From the NCBI RefSeq assembly GCF_943733665.1, contig NZ_OX030782.1, positions 2,776,501 through 2,840,500 of the forward strand: 64,000 bases of DNA, given 5' to 3'. Source of the stretch: Aquimarina sp. Aq107. GTDB lineage: Bacteria > Bacteroidota > Bacteroidia > Flavobacteriales > Flavobacteriaceae. The notes beneath the pieces are model-generated. The model did not search any database. It saw nothing but the letters and a program-made list of their open reading frames with translations, and had not been told where the DNA came from. Both the position numbers and the translations under genes were made by a program. Below, in pieces: positions 17,558-24,943 of this stretch; position 1 is the first letter of the stretch; the number at the start of each line of letters is the position of its first letter.

Positions 17558-18067
17558 ATGTTTTTAAGCTCTATAGGTATTGTTCATTTCGCCTCATCAA
17601 TAATTTCATTATTATTTGGAACTCTAGCTTTAATCAAACCTAAAGGAACCAAAAATCATAAGAGAATTGGTTATATCTATACCATTGCTATGAGCGTTTT
17701 ACTGGCAACTTCTTTTATGATATATCGATTACACGGAACATTTGGTGTACTACATTGGTTCGCAGTAATTAGCAGCATCACTTTATTATTAGGAATTATA
17801 CCAATGTTCATAAAAAAGCCAACAAATTATTTACAACTACATCTTAGTTTTATGTATTGGAGTGTGATAGGATTGTACTGTGCATTTTTTGCCGAAGTAC
17901 TTACGAGAATACCATTTATACTAAAGGTTAATAGCAACATAATCCCTATTTTTTATTCATTAGTAGGAATTGCTACAGCAGTAGTTAGTATAATAGGTTC
18001 AATTTATTTTAGAAAATATAAAGAATCTTGGATGAATCTTATAGAAGATTCTACAACTAAAAAATAA
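17558..18067 (+). CDS. DUF2306-type membrane protein
   Basis: A 169-residue inner-membrane protein with about five hydrophobic segments. GTKNHKRIGYIYTIAMSV, HGTFGVLHWFAVISSITLL and LHLSFMYWSVIGLYCAFFAE match the DUF2306 family pattern, in which conserved His residues lie near membrane boundaries. Function unknown. A 14-bp perfect palindrome GTAATTATAATTAC (17499-17512) lies 45 bp upstream. The gene converges on the fasciclin gene across a hairpin at 18065-18090. Confidence 0.7.
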   Translation: MFLSSIGIVHFASSIISLLFGTLALIKPKGTKNHKRIGYIYTIAMSVLLATSFMIYRLHGTFGVLHWFAVISSITLLLGIIPMFIKKPTNYLQLHLSFMYWSVIGLYCAFFAEVLTRIPFILKVNSNIIPIFYSLVGIATAVVSIIGSIYFRKYKESWMNLIEDSTTKK

Positions 18068-18090
18068 GCGCTGTATTTCTACAGCGCTTA
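18065..18090 (-). terminator. rho-independent terminator between the DUF2306 and fasciclin genes
   Basis: An 11-bp perfect stem TAAGCGCTGTA/TACAGCGCTTA with a 4-base loop. On the minus strand it is followed by TTTTTTAG, so it best serves the fasciclin gene. On the plus strand the T run is missing. Confidence 0.8.
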
Positions 18091-18108
18091 CAAATAATAC
18101 AATGACTT

Positions 18109-18627
18109 TTATTTTGGCATTACAACATCACCAATTACATGAATCACTCCGTTAGAAGCCATTACATCAGTTTTTACAATTTGGCTATAATTACCATTTT
18201 GGTCTTTTAGCCATATTTTTCCATCCTTTTTCAGAACTTTTAATTTCGCACCATTCAGAGTAGTTAGTTCCGCTTTTCCACCGCCACTTTTCAATGCTTT
18301 TACTACAGCTCCAGCATCAATTTTACCTGATACTACGTGATATGTAAGAATTGAAGTTAACTTTGCTTTATTAGCTGGTTCTAATAAAGAATTTAAAGTT
18401 TTAGAATCAATCTTTGCAAAAGCATCATTCGTGGGAGCAAACACCGTAAATGGGCCGTCGCCTTTTAATGCTCCTACTAAATCTGCTGCTTTTACCGCTG
18501 TAACCAATGTAGAGAAATCATCTACCGAAGCTGCCACATCTACAATATCTTTTTTTGATTGTGCAAACATCGATTGAGATACTACGAATAAGAAAAGAGT
18601 CGAGGTAATAAAAATTAGTTTTTTCAT
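18109..18627 (-). CDS. exported fasciclin (FAS1) domain protein
   Basis: A 172-residue protein with a signal peptide (SQSMFAQ end) and a single FAS1 domain. The H1 segment is DGPFTVFAPTNDAFAKI, followed by LTYHVVSGKI and the ending NGVIHVIGDVVMP. FAS1 proteins mediate adhesion or stress roles at the cell surface. It is divergent from an ECF sigma/anti-sigma pair. In Bacteroidota, fasciclin genes are often found next to ECF/RskA pairs, so it is a plausible target of that sigma factor. Confidence 0.9.
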   Translation of the reverse strand: MKKLIFITSTLFLFVVSQSMFAQSKKDIVDVAASVDDFSTLVTAVKAADLVGALKGDGPFTVFAPTNDAFAKIDSKTLNSLLEPANKAKLTSILTYHVVSGKIDAGAVVKALKSGGGKAELTTLNGAKLKVLKKDGKIWLKDQNGNYSQIVKTDVMASNGVIHVIGDVVMPK

Positions 18628-18695
18628 GATTTTATTTTTTAATAATTAAACAATGTTAAACGCGCTTTTCATTATCATATACACAAGTTTGTTTC

Positions 18696-18732
18696 GTTTG
18701 GATGAGTTTGGATGAGATTTTTTTTAAATTTG
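18696..18732 (+). promoter_or_regulatory. tandem 10-bp repeat and -7 box upstream of the ECF sigma gene
   Basis: GTTTGGATGA occurs twice head to tail (18696-18715), then TAAATTTG (18725-18732) matches the TAnnTTTG -7 box. TTTG-to-box spacings of 14 and 24 bp are not the usual ~19, so the repeat may be a binding site or an ECF-specific -35 rather than a housekeeping -33. Confidence 0.4.
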
Positions 18733-18748
18733 AAGAAGTCAATAATAA

Positions 18749-19303
18749 ATGAAAGACGATTTAGAGCTCATAAAAAGATTACAGAATCAAGACACAAAAG
18801 CGTTGTCTAAGGTCTATGATCTATACTCTGGAGCGATTTATAGTGTAATTTTAAGAATGTGTAAAAATGAACCTTTAGCACAAGAATTATTACAAGAAAC
18901 ATTTATGAAAATTTGGCAAAAAGCAAATACTTATGATTCAGAAAAAGGAAAGTTTTTTACATGGTCCTACCGAATAGCTAGGAACCTTACGTTAAATTCT
19001 TTAAGAAAAACAGAAACCCTCATCCAAAATGAGGATTTAAGTGTATATAAAGATAGAAGTACTTCTGAAGAAGAAATAGATACAAACGGGATAGTAGGTT
19101 CTTTAAAGAAATTAGAACCTCATCATCAAAAAGCTTTAGAACTTGTATATTTTAATGGACTCACTCATAGAGAAGCTCATGAAGAGATGAATGTACCATT
19201 AGGAACATTCAAATCCTATATAAAACAAGCTCTTAAAAAATTGCGTGAATCTTACAAAGAAGAACTTATTATCGTATGGATTATTATTGAAATGATGAGA
19301 TGA
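18749..19303 (+). CDS. ECF RNA polymerase sigma factor
   Basis: A 184-residue sigma-70 family factor. Region 2 is ALSKVYDLYSGAIYSVILRM through FMKIWQKANTYDSEKGKFFTW, quoted here as ALSKVYDLYS and FMKIWQKANTYDSEKGKF. Region 4 is LEPHHQKALELVYFNGLTH with the helix-turn-helix GTFKSYIKQALKKLRE. It probably directs RNA polymerase to a small stress regulon. Its stop overlaps the start of the anti-sigma gene (ATGA), so the two are translationally coupled. Tandem repeats at 18696 and the divergent fasciclin gene are likely local targets. Confidence 0.92.
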   Translation: MKDDLELIKRLQNQDTKALSKVYDLYSGAIYSVILRMCKNEPLAQELLQETFMKIWQKANTYDSEKGKFFTWSYRIARNLTLNSLRKTETLIQNEDLSVYKDRSTSEEEIDTNGIVGSLKKLEPHHQKALELVYFNGLTHREAHEEMNVPLGTFKSYIKQALKKLRESYKEELIIVWIIIEMMR

Positions 19304-20088
19304 TGGATAGGAATACAATAAAAGATACAGGAATACTAGAACAATATCTATTAGGTGAGCTTTCGGAAAAGGAATCTATAGAAGTAGAAAATATTCTAAA
19401 AGAGGATGATGAGTTGCGTGAATACTTTGGCAAAATGGAAGATGATATGGAGCAAATAGCTTTAGAAAATGCCATCTCCCCTCCCACTCATTTAAAAACA
19501 GCACTATTTAATACGATAGAAAAAGCTACTATACATTCTGATGAAAAAGTAATTCCATTACAAAAAACAAAAAGAACATCTTATAATTTTGCAGTTGCGG
19601 CAAGTTTAGCTACACTATTTTTATTGAGTTCTGGTTGGTTATATAATCAATGGAAAGAGACAGAACAGACTATAGTGAATTTACAACAAGAAACAGATAA
19701 TTTACGAACCAAATTGGTAAATATAGAAGGAGATTTAAAGGAAACGAATGATTGGTATCGAGCGATTAATAAACCCGATGTAGTTCAATTGGTTTTAAAA
19801 GGAAATGAAAAATCACCTAATTCTGCTGCTGTTGCTTACGTTAATCATCAAAACAAAGAAGTTATATTAAACCCTCAAGGGCTTTCTAAGCTAAAGAACA
19901 ATAATACTTATCAAATGTGGGCGGATGTAGATGGAGAAATGATAGATATGGGAGTTATTTCTGCTGATGCTGAAATGATAAAAATGAAATACATAGAAAA
20001 TGCTGAATCATTAAACATCACTATTGAACCAGCTGGTGGAAACGATCATCCTACGGTAGAACAGCTTATTTCTAATGTGATTTTATAA
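19300..20088 (+). CDS. anti-sigma factor, RskA type
   Basis: A 262-residue single-pass membrane protein. An N-terminal cytosolic zinc-less anti-sigma segment begins LEQYLLGELSEKESIEVENI. One transmembrane helix lies near residues 97-112 (FAVAASLATLFLLSSGWLY). A coiled coil (TIVNLQQETDNLRTKL) and a periplasmic RskA C-terminal domain (YQMWADVDGEMIDMGVI) follow. It probably sequesters the preceding ECF sigma factor until an envelope signal arrives. The overlapping start gives stoichiometric expression. Confidence 0.88.
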   Translation: MMDRNTIKDTGILEQYLLGELSEKESIEVENILKEDDELREYFGKMEDDMEQIALENAISPPTHLKTALFNTIEKATIHSDEKVIPLQKTKRTSYNFAVAASLATLFLLSSGWLYNQWKETEQTIVNLQQETDNLRTKLVNIEGDLKETNDWYRAINKPDVVQLVLKGNEKSPNSAAVAYVNHQNKEVILNPQGLSKLKNNNTYQMWADVDGEMIDMGVISADAEMIKMKYIENAESLNITIEPAGGNDHPTVEQLISNVIL

Positions 20089-20135
20089 TCTAAAAAATAT
20101 CTAAGTTTTTATAACCCAAATACTAAATACTCTAT

Positions 20136-20966
20136 ATGATTTTTGAAACTCATCAATTGAATGGTCCCATTAGTGAATACATTGAATCTATATTTTATTT
20201 TAAAGATTTTATGCCAGATCATTCTATAGAGAGAGTTATACCAACAGGACATGTTTTTATTATATTCGAATTAGATAACATCCCAAGAAAAACATTTGAT
20301 AATACTACGCTAAAACCAAATAAAACATATACAAAAGCCTGGGTATCTGGCATGCATAAGAACTACATTTCAATCTCAGCACACCCAAAATCAGAAATGT
20401 TTGTAATTCAGTTTAAACCTTTTGGAACCTATCCCTTTTTTCATTTTCCTGCGGAAAATCTGAGTGATAAGGTTTTATCTTATGAAGAAATTTTTAAAGA
20501 AGAGCTAACAGAACTGAGAGAAAACCTTAAGAAGCAAGAATCATCTAAGGATAAATTCAATATAGCAGAACAATGGTTAATAAATAGATTTAATGATTCT
20601 AAAATACCTTCTAAAGAATTGCTCTATGTAATAAAAAAGTTGGAAACAGAACCTGTAACGAATTTTAATGAAGCTATTAATGGCTATCCTTATACTCAAA
20701 AGCATCTTATAGATCAATTCAAAAAATATATAGGTGTTACTCCCAAATATTATCAACGAATTTTACGATTTAATGAAATCTTAAAACAAATTCGACAAAA
20801 AGAAAGTATCACTTGGTCCCAAATAGCATATCAATGTGGTTATTCTGATCAATCACACTTTATAAAAGAGTTTAATCATTTTTCTGGCTTTAACCCTCAA
20901 GAATTTATTAAACAGGAATTTAATAAAGATGAACCTAACTTCTTTCCTTTGGATAGAGAAGGTTAA
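20136..20966 (+). CDS. AraC family transcriptional regulator
   Basis: A 276-residue regulator. The N-terminal sensor (residues 1-~155) has DUF6597-like features: VIPTGHVFIIFELD and MFVIQFKPFGTYPFFHF. The C-terminal AraC domain carries YTQKHLIDQFKKYIGVTPKYY and SWSQIAYQCGYSDQSHFIKEF, here in part as SQIAYQCGYSDQSHFIKEF. Many regulators of this group sit beside small-molecule-stress genes; here it precedes an SRPBCC protein. Ligand unknown. Confidence 0.88.
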   Translation: MIFETHQLNGPISEYIESIFYFKDFMPDHSIERVIPTGHVFIIFELDNIPRKTFDNTTLKPNKTYTKAWVSGMHKNYISISAHPKSEMFVIQFKPFGTYPFFHFPAENLSDKVLSYEEIFKEELTELRENLKKQESSKDKFNIAEQWLINRFNDSKIPSKELLYVIKKLETEPVTNFNEAINGYPYTQKHLIDQFKKYIGVTPKYYQRILRFNEILKQIRQKESITWSQIAYQCGYSDQSHFIKEFNHFSGFNPQEFIKQEFNKDEPNFFPLDREG

Positions 20967-21023
20967 TTTTTTACTATCATAGTACTTTTTGTTTTTATTA
21001 CTTCGCATTAAATTGATAATGAT

Positions 21024-21611
21024 ATGAAAACATCTTTTCTAATAATTCTAATTATTTCACCTTGGTTATTTCTTTATTCGCAAGATCCAAAGTTACAAAC
21101 AGAAAAAAGAATTACTTCTACCATTGATTCTACAAATAAAAAGGAGCTTGTACTCATACAAGAGTTTATCATTAATGTTCCATTAGATTCTGTTTGGAAT
21201 GCATATACAACCAAAAAAGGTTGGGAAAACTGGGCAGTGGCATTAGCAGAAGTTGATTTTAAAATCAATGGAAAAATAAGAACCAATTATAATAAAAATG
21301 GAAGGATTGGAGATAGCACAACAATACATCTTAATATTGTGAACTATGTGCCCAAAAAAATCATAACACTACAAGCAGAACTTACTAGTAATTTTCCGAA
21401 TTTTATGAAAAAAGATGAAAAAGATCTTTATAATATTATATCTTTTGAAAATATCACAACTAAAAAAACCAAGGTAACTTCTTATGGAGTTGGCTATAAG
21501 AATAATCCAAAATATCTATCCTTAATGAAGTTTTTTATTAGTGGTAATGAAAAATCATATTTGAATTTAATTACATACTTAGAAACTGGCAAACGATCAA
21601 TTAACTATTAA
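21024..21611 (+). CDS. exported SRPBCC (START-like) domain protein
   Basis: A 195-residue protein. A signal peptide (IISPWLFLYSQ end) is followed by a helix-grip START-like domain: EFIINVPLDSVWNAYTTKKGWENW as the conserved opening, quoted in part as NVPLDSVWNAYTTKKGW, with VPKKIITLQAEL in the middle strand. The family binds hydrophobic ligands; AHSA1-like and polyketide cyclase members are usually cytosolic, so the signal peptide is unusual. It lies 3 bp before the DUF5655 gene, probably cotranscribed. Confidence 0.75.
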   Translation: MKTSFLIILIISPWLFLYSQDPKLQTEKRITSTIDSTNKKELVLIQEFIINVPLDSVWNAYTTKKGWENWAVALAEVDFKINGKIRTNYNKNGRIGDSTTIHLNIVNYVPKKIITLQAELTSNFPNFMKKDEKDLYNIISFENITTKKTKVTSYGVGYKNNPKYLSLMKFFISGNEKSYLNLITYLETGKRSINY

Positions 21612-21614
21612 AAT

Positions 21615-22157
21615 ATGGACAAAGCACTACAAACCATGATAAGTAACATGCCTGAAAAAACAGGTAAATCATTAGATGAATGGAAAAAAATTCTACAAGA
21701 AAAATCTTTCGCTAAACACGGAGAAGCCATGAAATTTTTAAAGGGCGAACATGGAGTTACACACGGTTTTGCTAATACCATCATTACGCTATCTAAAGAA
21801 TCAAACGAAACTCCGGATGACTTAGTTACGAATCAGTATAAAGGAAAAGAAACTTTATTACCAATCTATCAAAAACTATTAGCTGTAGTTAATTCTTTTG
21901 GCACTGATGTCATAAATACTCCTAAAAAAACAAGTGTCAGCATTATCAGAAAAAAACAATTCGCACTTATTAAGCCAGCAACTAAAACAAGAATAGATCT
22001 TGGTTTAAAATTAAAAGACGTACCAACAACAGATCGATTACTAAATTCTGGTCCTTTTGGAACAATGTGTACTCATAGAGTTCAATTAACAACTCTAGAT
22101 CAAATAGACTCAGAACTTACCGAATGGCTAAAAGAAGCTTATAAAAAAGCTGAATAA
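21615..22157 (+). CDS. DUF4287-DUF5655 domain protein
   Basis: A 180-residue cytosolic protein. The N-terminal DUF4287 helix pair (KTGKSLDEWKKIL, GVTHGFANTIITL) is followed by DUF5655 (LPIYQKLLAVVNSFG, TSVSIIRKKQFALIKPATKTRIDLGL, quoted in part as SIIRKKQFALIKPATKTRI). DUF5655 proteins bind or transport small ligands or act as annotation-only domains; no enzymatic activity is established. Follows the SRPBCC gene by 3 bp. Confidence 0.75.
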   Translation: MDKALQTMISNMPEKTGKSLDEWKKILQEKSFAKHGEAMKFLKGEHGVTHGFANTIITLSKESNETPDDLVTNQYKGKETLLPIYQKLLAVVNSFGTDVINTPKKTSVSIIRKKQFALIKPATKTRIDLGLKLKDVPTTDRLLNSGPFGTMCTHRVQLTTLDQIDSELTEWLKEAYKKAE

Positions 22158-22197
22158 TAATTAAGCATTTAATGTAATTTAGTATAAACAACTATCT

Positions 22198-22228
22198 ATC
22201 ATTGCATTACTATATAGTATACAATGAT
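22198..22228. other. 31-bp imperfect dyad downstream of the DUF5655 gene
   Basis: ATCATTG (22198-22204) is mirrored by CAATGAT (22222-22228), with an ACTATATAGT palindrome between. There is no T run immediately after it, so it could be an operator or a weak terminator. Further on, TTTATGAG and CTCATAAA form a second wide dyad around 22249-22317, before the GlcG-like gene. Confidence 0.35.
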
Positions 22229-22329
22229 CAATAAAACTTTATATTTTATTTATGAGGTAATTCACATGTTCAGGACAGTTTTATGAAGATATTGCCGTCA
22301 AATTAGAACACTCATAAAATAAAATTTAA

Positions 22330-22728
22330 ATGAACATTACATTAGATCAGGCAGAAAAAATAATCACTGCTGCAAAAGCAAAATCAATTGCGCTAAACAC
22401 TAAAATGAATATTTCTGTTGTTGATGCTGGAGCAAACTTAGTTGCTTTTGCGCGCATGGATGGCGCTTGGTTAGGATCTCTAGATATATCATTAAAGAAA
22501 GCAAAAACAGCTCGTTTTTTTGATATGAATACAGGTGTTATTGGAGAGTTATCACAACCAGGAAGCCCTTTATACAATATAGAACATTCTAATGGAGGTT
22601 TAATAACCTTTCCTGGTGGAGTACCTATAAAAAACGAAAAAGATGAAATTATTGGTGCAATCGGAGTAAGCGGTAGTAGTGTAGAAAATGATCATGCGGT
22701 AGCAGAAGCAGGAGCTACAGCTCTATAA
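22330..22728 (+). CDS. GlcG/HbpS family heme-binding protein
   Basis: A 132-residue protein of the DUF336 family. [19 protein letters not shown] is the opening helix; [20 protein letters not shown] and [12 protein letters not shown] are the diagnostic strands, and [23 protein letters not shown] ends it, quoted in part as [17 protein letters not shown]. In the family, HbpS binds heme and GlcG is linked to glycolate use. No glc operon is nearby, so the role here is unknown. Cytosolic. Ends at a hairpin at 22739. Confidence 0.8.
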   Translation: MNITLDQAEKIITAAKAKSIALNTKMNISVVDAGANLVAFARMDGAWLGSLDISLKKAKTARFFDMNTGVIGELSQPGSPLYNIEHSNGGLITFPGGVPIKNEKDEIIGAIGVSGSSVENDHAVAEAGATAL

Positions 22729-22738
22729 TTTTAATAAA

Positions 22739-22784
22739 AACGTTGATCATCTAAATTCTATTTTAGATGATCTATACGTTTTAT
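22739..22784 (+). terminator. rho-independent terminator after the GlcG-like gene
   Basis: GATCATCTAAA (22745-22755) pairs with TTTAGATGATC (22762-22772), with outer bases adding imperfect pairing (AACGT/ACGTT). A TTTTATT tract follows. Confidence 0.75.
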
Positions 22785-22821
22785 TATAATCTTACTCTTA
22801 GCCATTATCAGTAGTAGAAAT

Positions 22822-23463
22822 ATGAAAAAAATCGTTAGCTATATCTGGCCTTTGACCAAAAAAATTACATCTAAAATCAATGGAACTTTAGAAATTACCT
22901 GGATGAATGGTAAAAAGATTCTAGATAGTGAAACAGCTAACTATTCTTACGGTTCATTGCAGCGAATTTTAGATTATGGTTTATCTAAAATATACTTTGA
23001 TAGTAAAGCAAACATCCTTTTGTTAGGAATGGGAGGAGGAAGTGTCATAGAGACATTAAAAAAGAAGTATAATCATAGAGGACATATTACTGCTGTAGAA
23101 ATTGATCCTGTTATAATTAGGTTAGCTGAAGAGGAGTTTGATATTATTCAAAGTAATAATCTATCTATTATATCACAAGATGCATATAATTTTATAAATA
23201 AATGTAACACCGATTTTGACCTTATTATTATTGATATTTTTATTGATTTAAAAGTACCTAATAAATTCTATTCAATTGAATTTTGGGATACTTTAACAAG
23301 ACAATTAAAACCAAAAGGAAACATACTTTTTAATGCTGGAATTCAATTAGAAGATGACACAGTCATACAATCAATAATCCATAAGTTCACTAAAGAAATT
23401 GAATTTCAATTGCACAATAATGTTTATGGAACAAATACCCTTCTTATAGGTAGGAAAAAATAG
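22822..23463 (+). CDS. spermidine synthase-like methyltransferase
   Basis: A 213-residue protein with the SpeE-type Rossmann core. ILLLGMGGGSVIETL matches the aminopropyl- or methyl-donor site, followed by VEIDPVIIRLAEEEF and LIIIDIFIDLK. Several such small SpeE homologues are methyltransferases or aminopropyltransferases of unknown substrate; the polyamine-binding domain seen in true spermidine synthases is reduced here. Cytosolic, standing alone before the PLP dehydratase. Confidence 0.75.
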   Translation: MKKIVSYIWPLTKKITSKINGTLEITWMNGKKILDSETANYSYGSLQRILDYGLSKIYFDSKANILLLGMGGGSVIETLKKKYNHRGHITAVEIDPVIIRLAEEEFDIIQSNNLSIISQDAYNFINKCNTDFDLIIIDIFIDLKVPNKFYSIEFWDTLTRQLKPKGNILFNAGIQLEDDTVIQSIIHKFTKEIEFQLHNNVYGTNTLLIGRKK

Positions 23464-23495
23464 TATCTTCGTTTGAGATATTTATTTCATCTATA

Positions 23496-24431
23496 ATGAA
23501 TGCAAAAAGACTTAGCGATACTGCGCAAACGATAGCATCCTATATCCATAGAACTCCCGTATTAACATCTAGACTTATTAATCAGATATCTGGAGCAGAT
23601 CTTTATTTTAAGTGCGAAAACTTTCAGAGAATGGGGGCTTTTAAAATGCGAGGTGCTACCCATGCCATTCTTAAGTTATCAGATGAACAAAAATCAAAAG
23701 GTGTTGTTACCCATTCTTCTGGTAATTTTGCACAAGCATTATCCTTGTCTGCTCAGATTTTAGGTGTAAAAGCCTATATCGTAATGCCATCTAATGCTCC
23801 ACAAGTAAAAAAAGATGCGGTTAAAGATTATGGTGGAGAAATCATAGAATGTCCTCCCACTCATAAAGATAGAGAAGAAACCGCAAGTAAAATTCAAAAA
23901 GAAAAAGGGGCTACATTTTTACACCCATATAATGATCATAATGTTATATTAGGACAAGGGACTGCTGCATTAGAATTATTAGAGGATCATCCAGGCTTAA
24001 CATATATATTTGCTCCTGTTGGTGGTGGTGGTTTAATTGCCGGCACATCATTAGCAGCAAACTTTTTTGGAAAAAATTGTAAAGTAATTGGTGGAGAACC
24101 TTTTGAAGTTGATGATGCATACCGAGCATTACAAAGTGGTACTTTAGAAATTAATGAAACAACTAATACTTCTGCTGATGGACTTAAGATGCCTCTAGGT
24201 AATCTTACTTTTCCTATTATACAACAATACGTTTCGGAAATTATTCGGGTCGATGAAGAAGAAATTATAAGTGCTATGCGTCTTATCTGGGAACGTATGA
24301 AAATCATAATAGAACCTTCTTGCGCTGTTCCTTTAGCAGCTTTACTTAAAGAAAAAGAACGTTTTAAGCATCAAAAAATAGGAATTATTCTATCCGGCGG
24401 AAATGTAGATCTTAGCAATCTTCCTTTCTAA
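23496..24431 (+). CDS. PLP-dependent threonine/serine dehydratase-like enzyme
   Basis: A 311-residue fold-type II PLP enzyme. The Schiff-base lysine is K50 in GAFKMRGA; phosphate-binding loop VGGGGLIAG and substrate segment THSSGNFAQAL match threonine deaminase and serine racemase. Family members dehydrate L-threonine or L-serine to 2-oxo acids, or racemise serine; hydroxyaspartate dehydratase is also possible. The regulatory ACT domain of biosynthetic threonine deaminase is missing, so it is catabolic-type or racemase-like. It starts 32 bp after the SpeE-like gene and could share its transcript. Confidence 0.88.
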   Translation: MNAKRLSDTAQTIASYIHRTPVLTSRLINQISGADLYFKCENFQRMGAFKMRGATHAILKLSDEQKSKGVVTHSSGNFAQALSLSAQILGVKAYIVMPSNAPQVKKDAVKDYGGEIIECPPTHKDREETASKIQKEKGATFLHPYNDHNVILGQGTAALELLEDHPGLTYIFAPVGGGGLIAGTSLAANFFGKNCKVIGGEPFEVDDAYRALQSGTLEINETTNTSADGLKMPLGNLTFPIIQQYVSEIIRVDEEEIISAMRLIWERMKIIIEPSCAVPLAALLKEKERFKHQKIGIILSGGNVDLSNLPF

Positions 24432-24501
24432 AATCATTTTAATACTTATTTAACAAAACCATATAAACCCATATTTAAAGGGGCTTACAGTACAAATACT
24501 C

Positions 24502-24564
24502 CTAATAAATTAGTTGAACTCCTAACAAATTAGTTGTAAAACTAATTTGTTAGGAGTATGTTTG
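24502..24564 (+). promoter_or_regulatory. BlaI-type promoter/operator with three 20-bp-spaced dyads
   Basis: Three copies of CTAAnnnnTTAG start at 24502, 24522 and 24542, exactly two helical turns apart. The second and third form an 18-bp inverted repeat. A complete promoter overlaps them: TTG (24534-24536), 20-bp spacer, TATGTTTG (24557-24564), and the third dyad lies inside the spacer. The BlaI-family gene starts at 24584, so autorepression is very likely. Confidence 0.82.
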
Positions 24565-24583
24565 TTCTATCAAATTGAAAATC

Positions 24584-24943
24584 ATGCAAAAGTTAGCTAA
24601 ACGAGAAGAACAAATAATGCAGAGTTTATGGAAACTAGAAAAAGCATTTATTAAAGAAATTATTGAAGAACTACCAGATCCGAAACCTCATTATAATACC
24701 ACTGCTACTATTGTAAAAATTTTAGAAGAAAAAGGTTTTATCAGTCATAAGGCATTCGGTAATAGTTTTCAATACTATCCTTTAATTTCAAAAAATGATT
24801 ATCAAAAAGACGTTTTAGGAGAAGTTGTCAATAATTACTTCGATAACTCACCACTAGCATTGGTTAAATTCTTTGCTAAAGAAGAAAAAATAAATACCGA
24901 AGAGTTAGAAGAAATTATTAAACTCATTAAACGCAAAAAATAA
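24584..24943 (+). CDS. BlaI/MecI/CopY family transcriptional repressor
   Basis: A 119-residue winged-helix repressor. ATG 24584 is preferred to a TTG at 24575. LAKREEQIMQSLWKLEKAFIKEIIEEL begins the DNA-binding domain, quoted in part as EEQIMQSLWKLEKAFIKEI; HYNTTATIVKILEEKGFI is the recognition helix and wing approach. The C-terminal third is the dimerisation and cleavage region (KDVLGEVVNNYF). In the known systems a BlaR1-type sensor protease inactivates the repressor. Its stop overlaps the M56 gene start by one base. Confidence 0.9.
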   Translation: MQKLAKREEQIMQSLWKLEKAFIKEIIEELPDPKPHYNTTATIVKILEEKGFISHKAFGNSFQYYPLISKNDYQKDVLGEVVNNYFDNSPLALVKFFAKEEKINTEELEEIIKLIKRKK

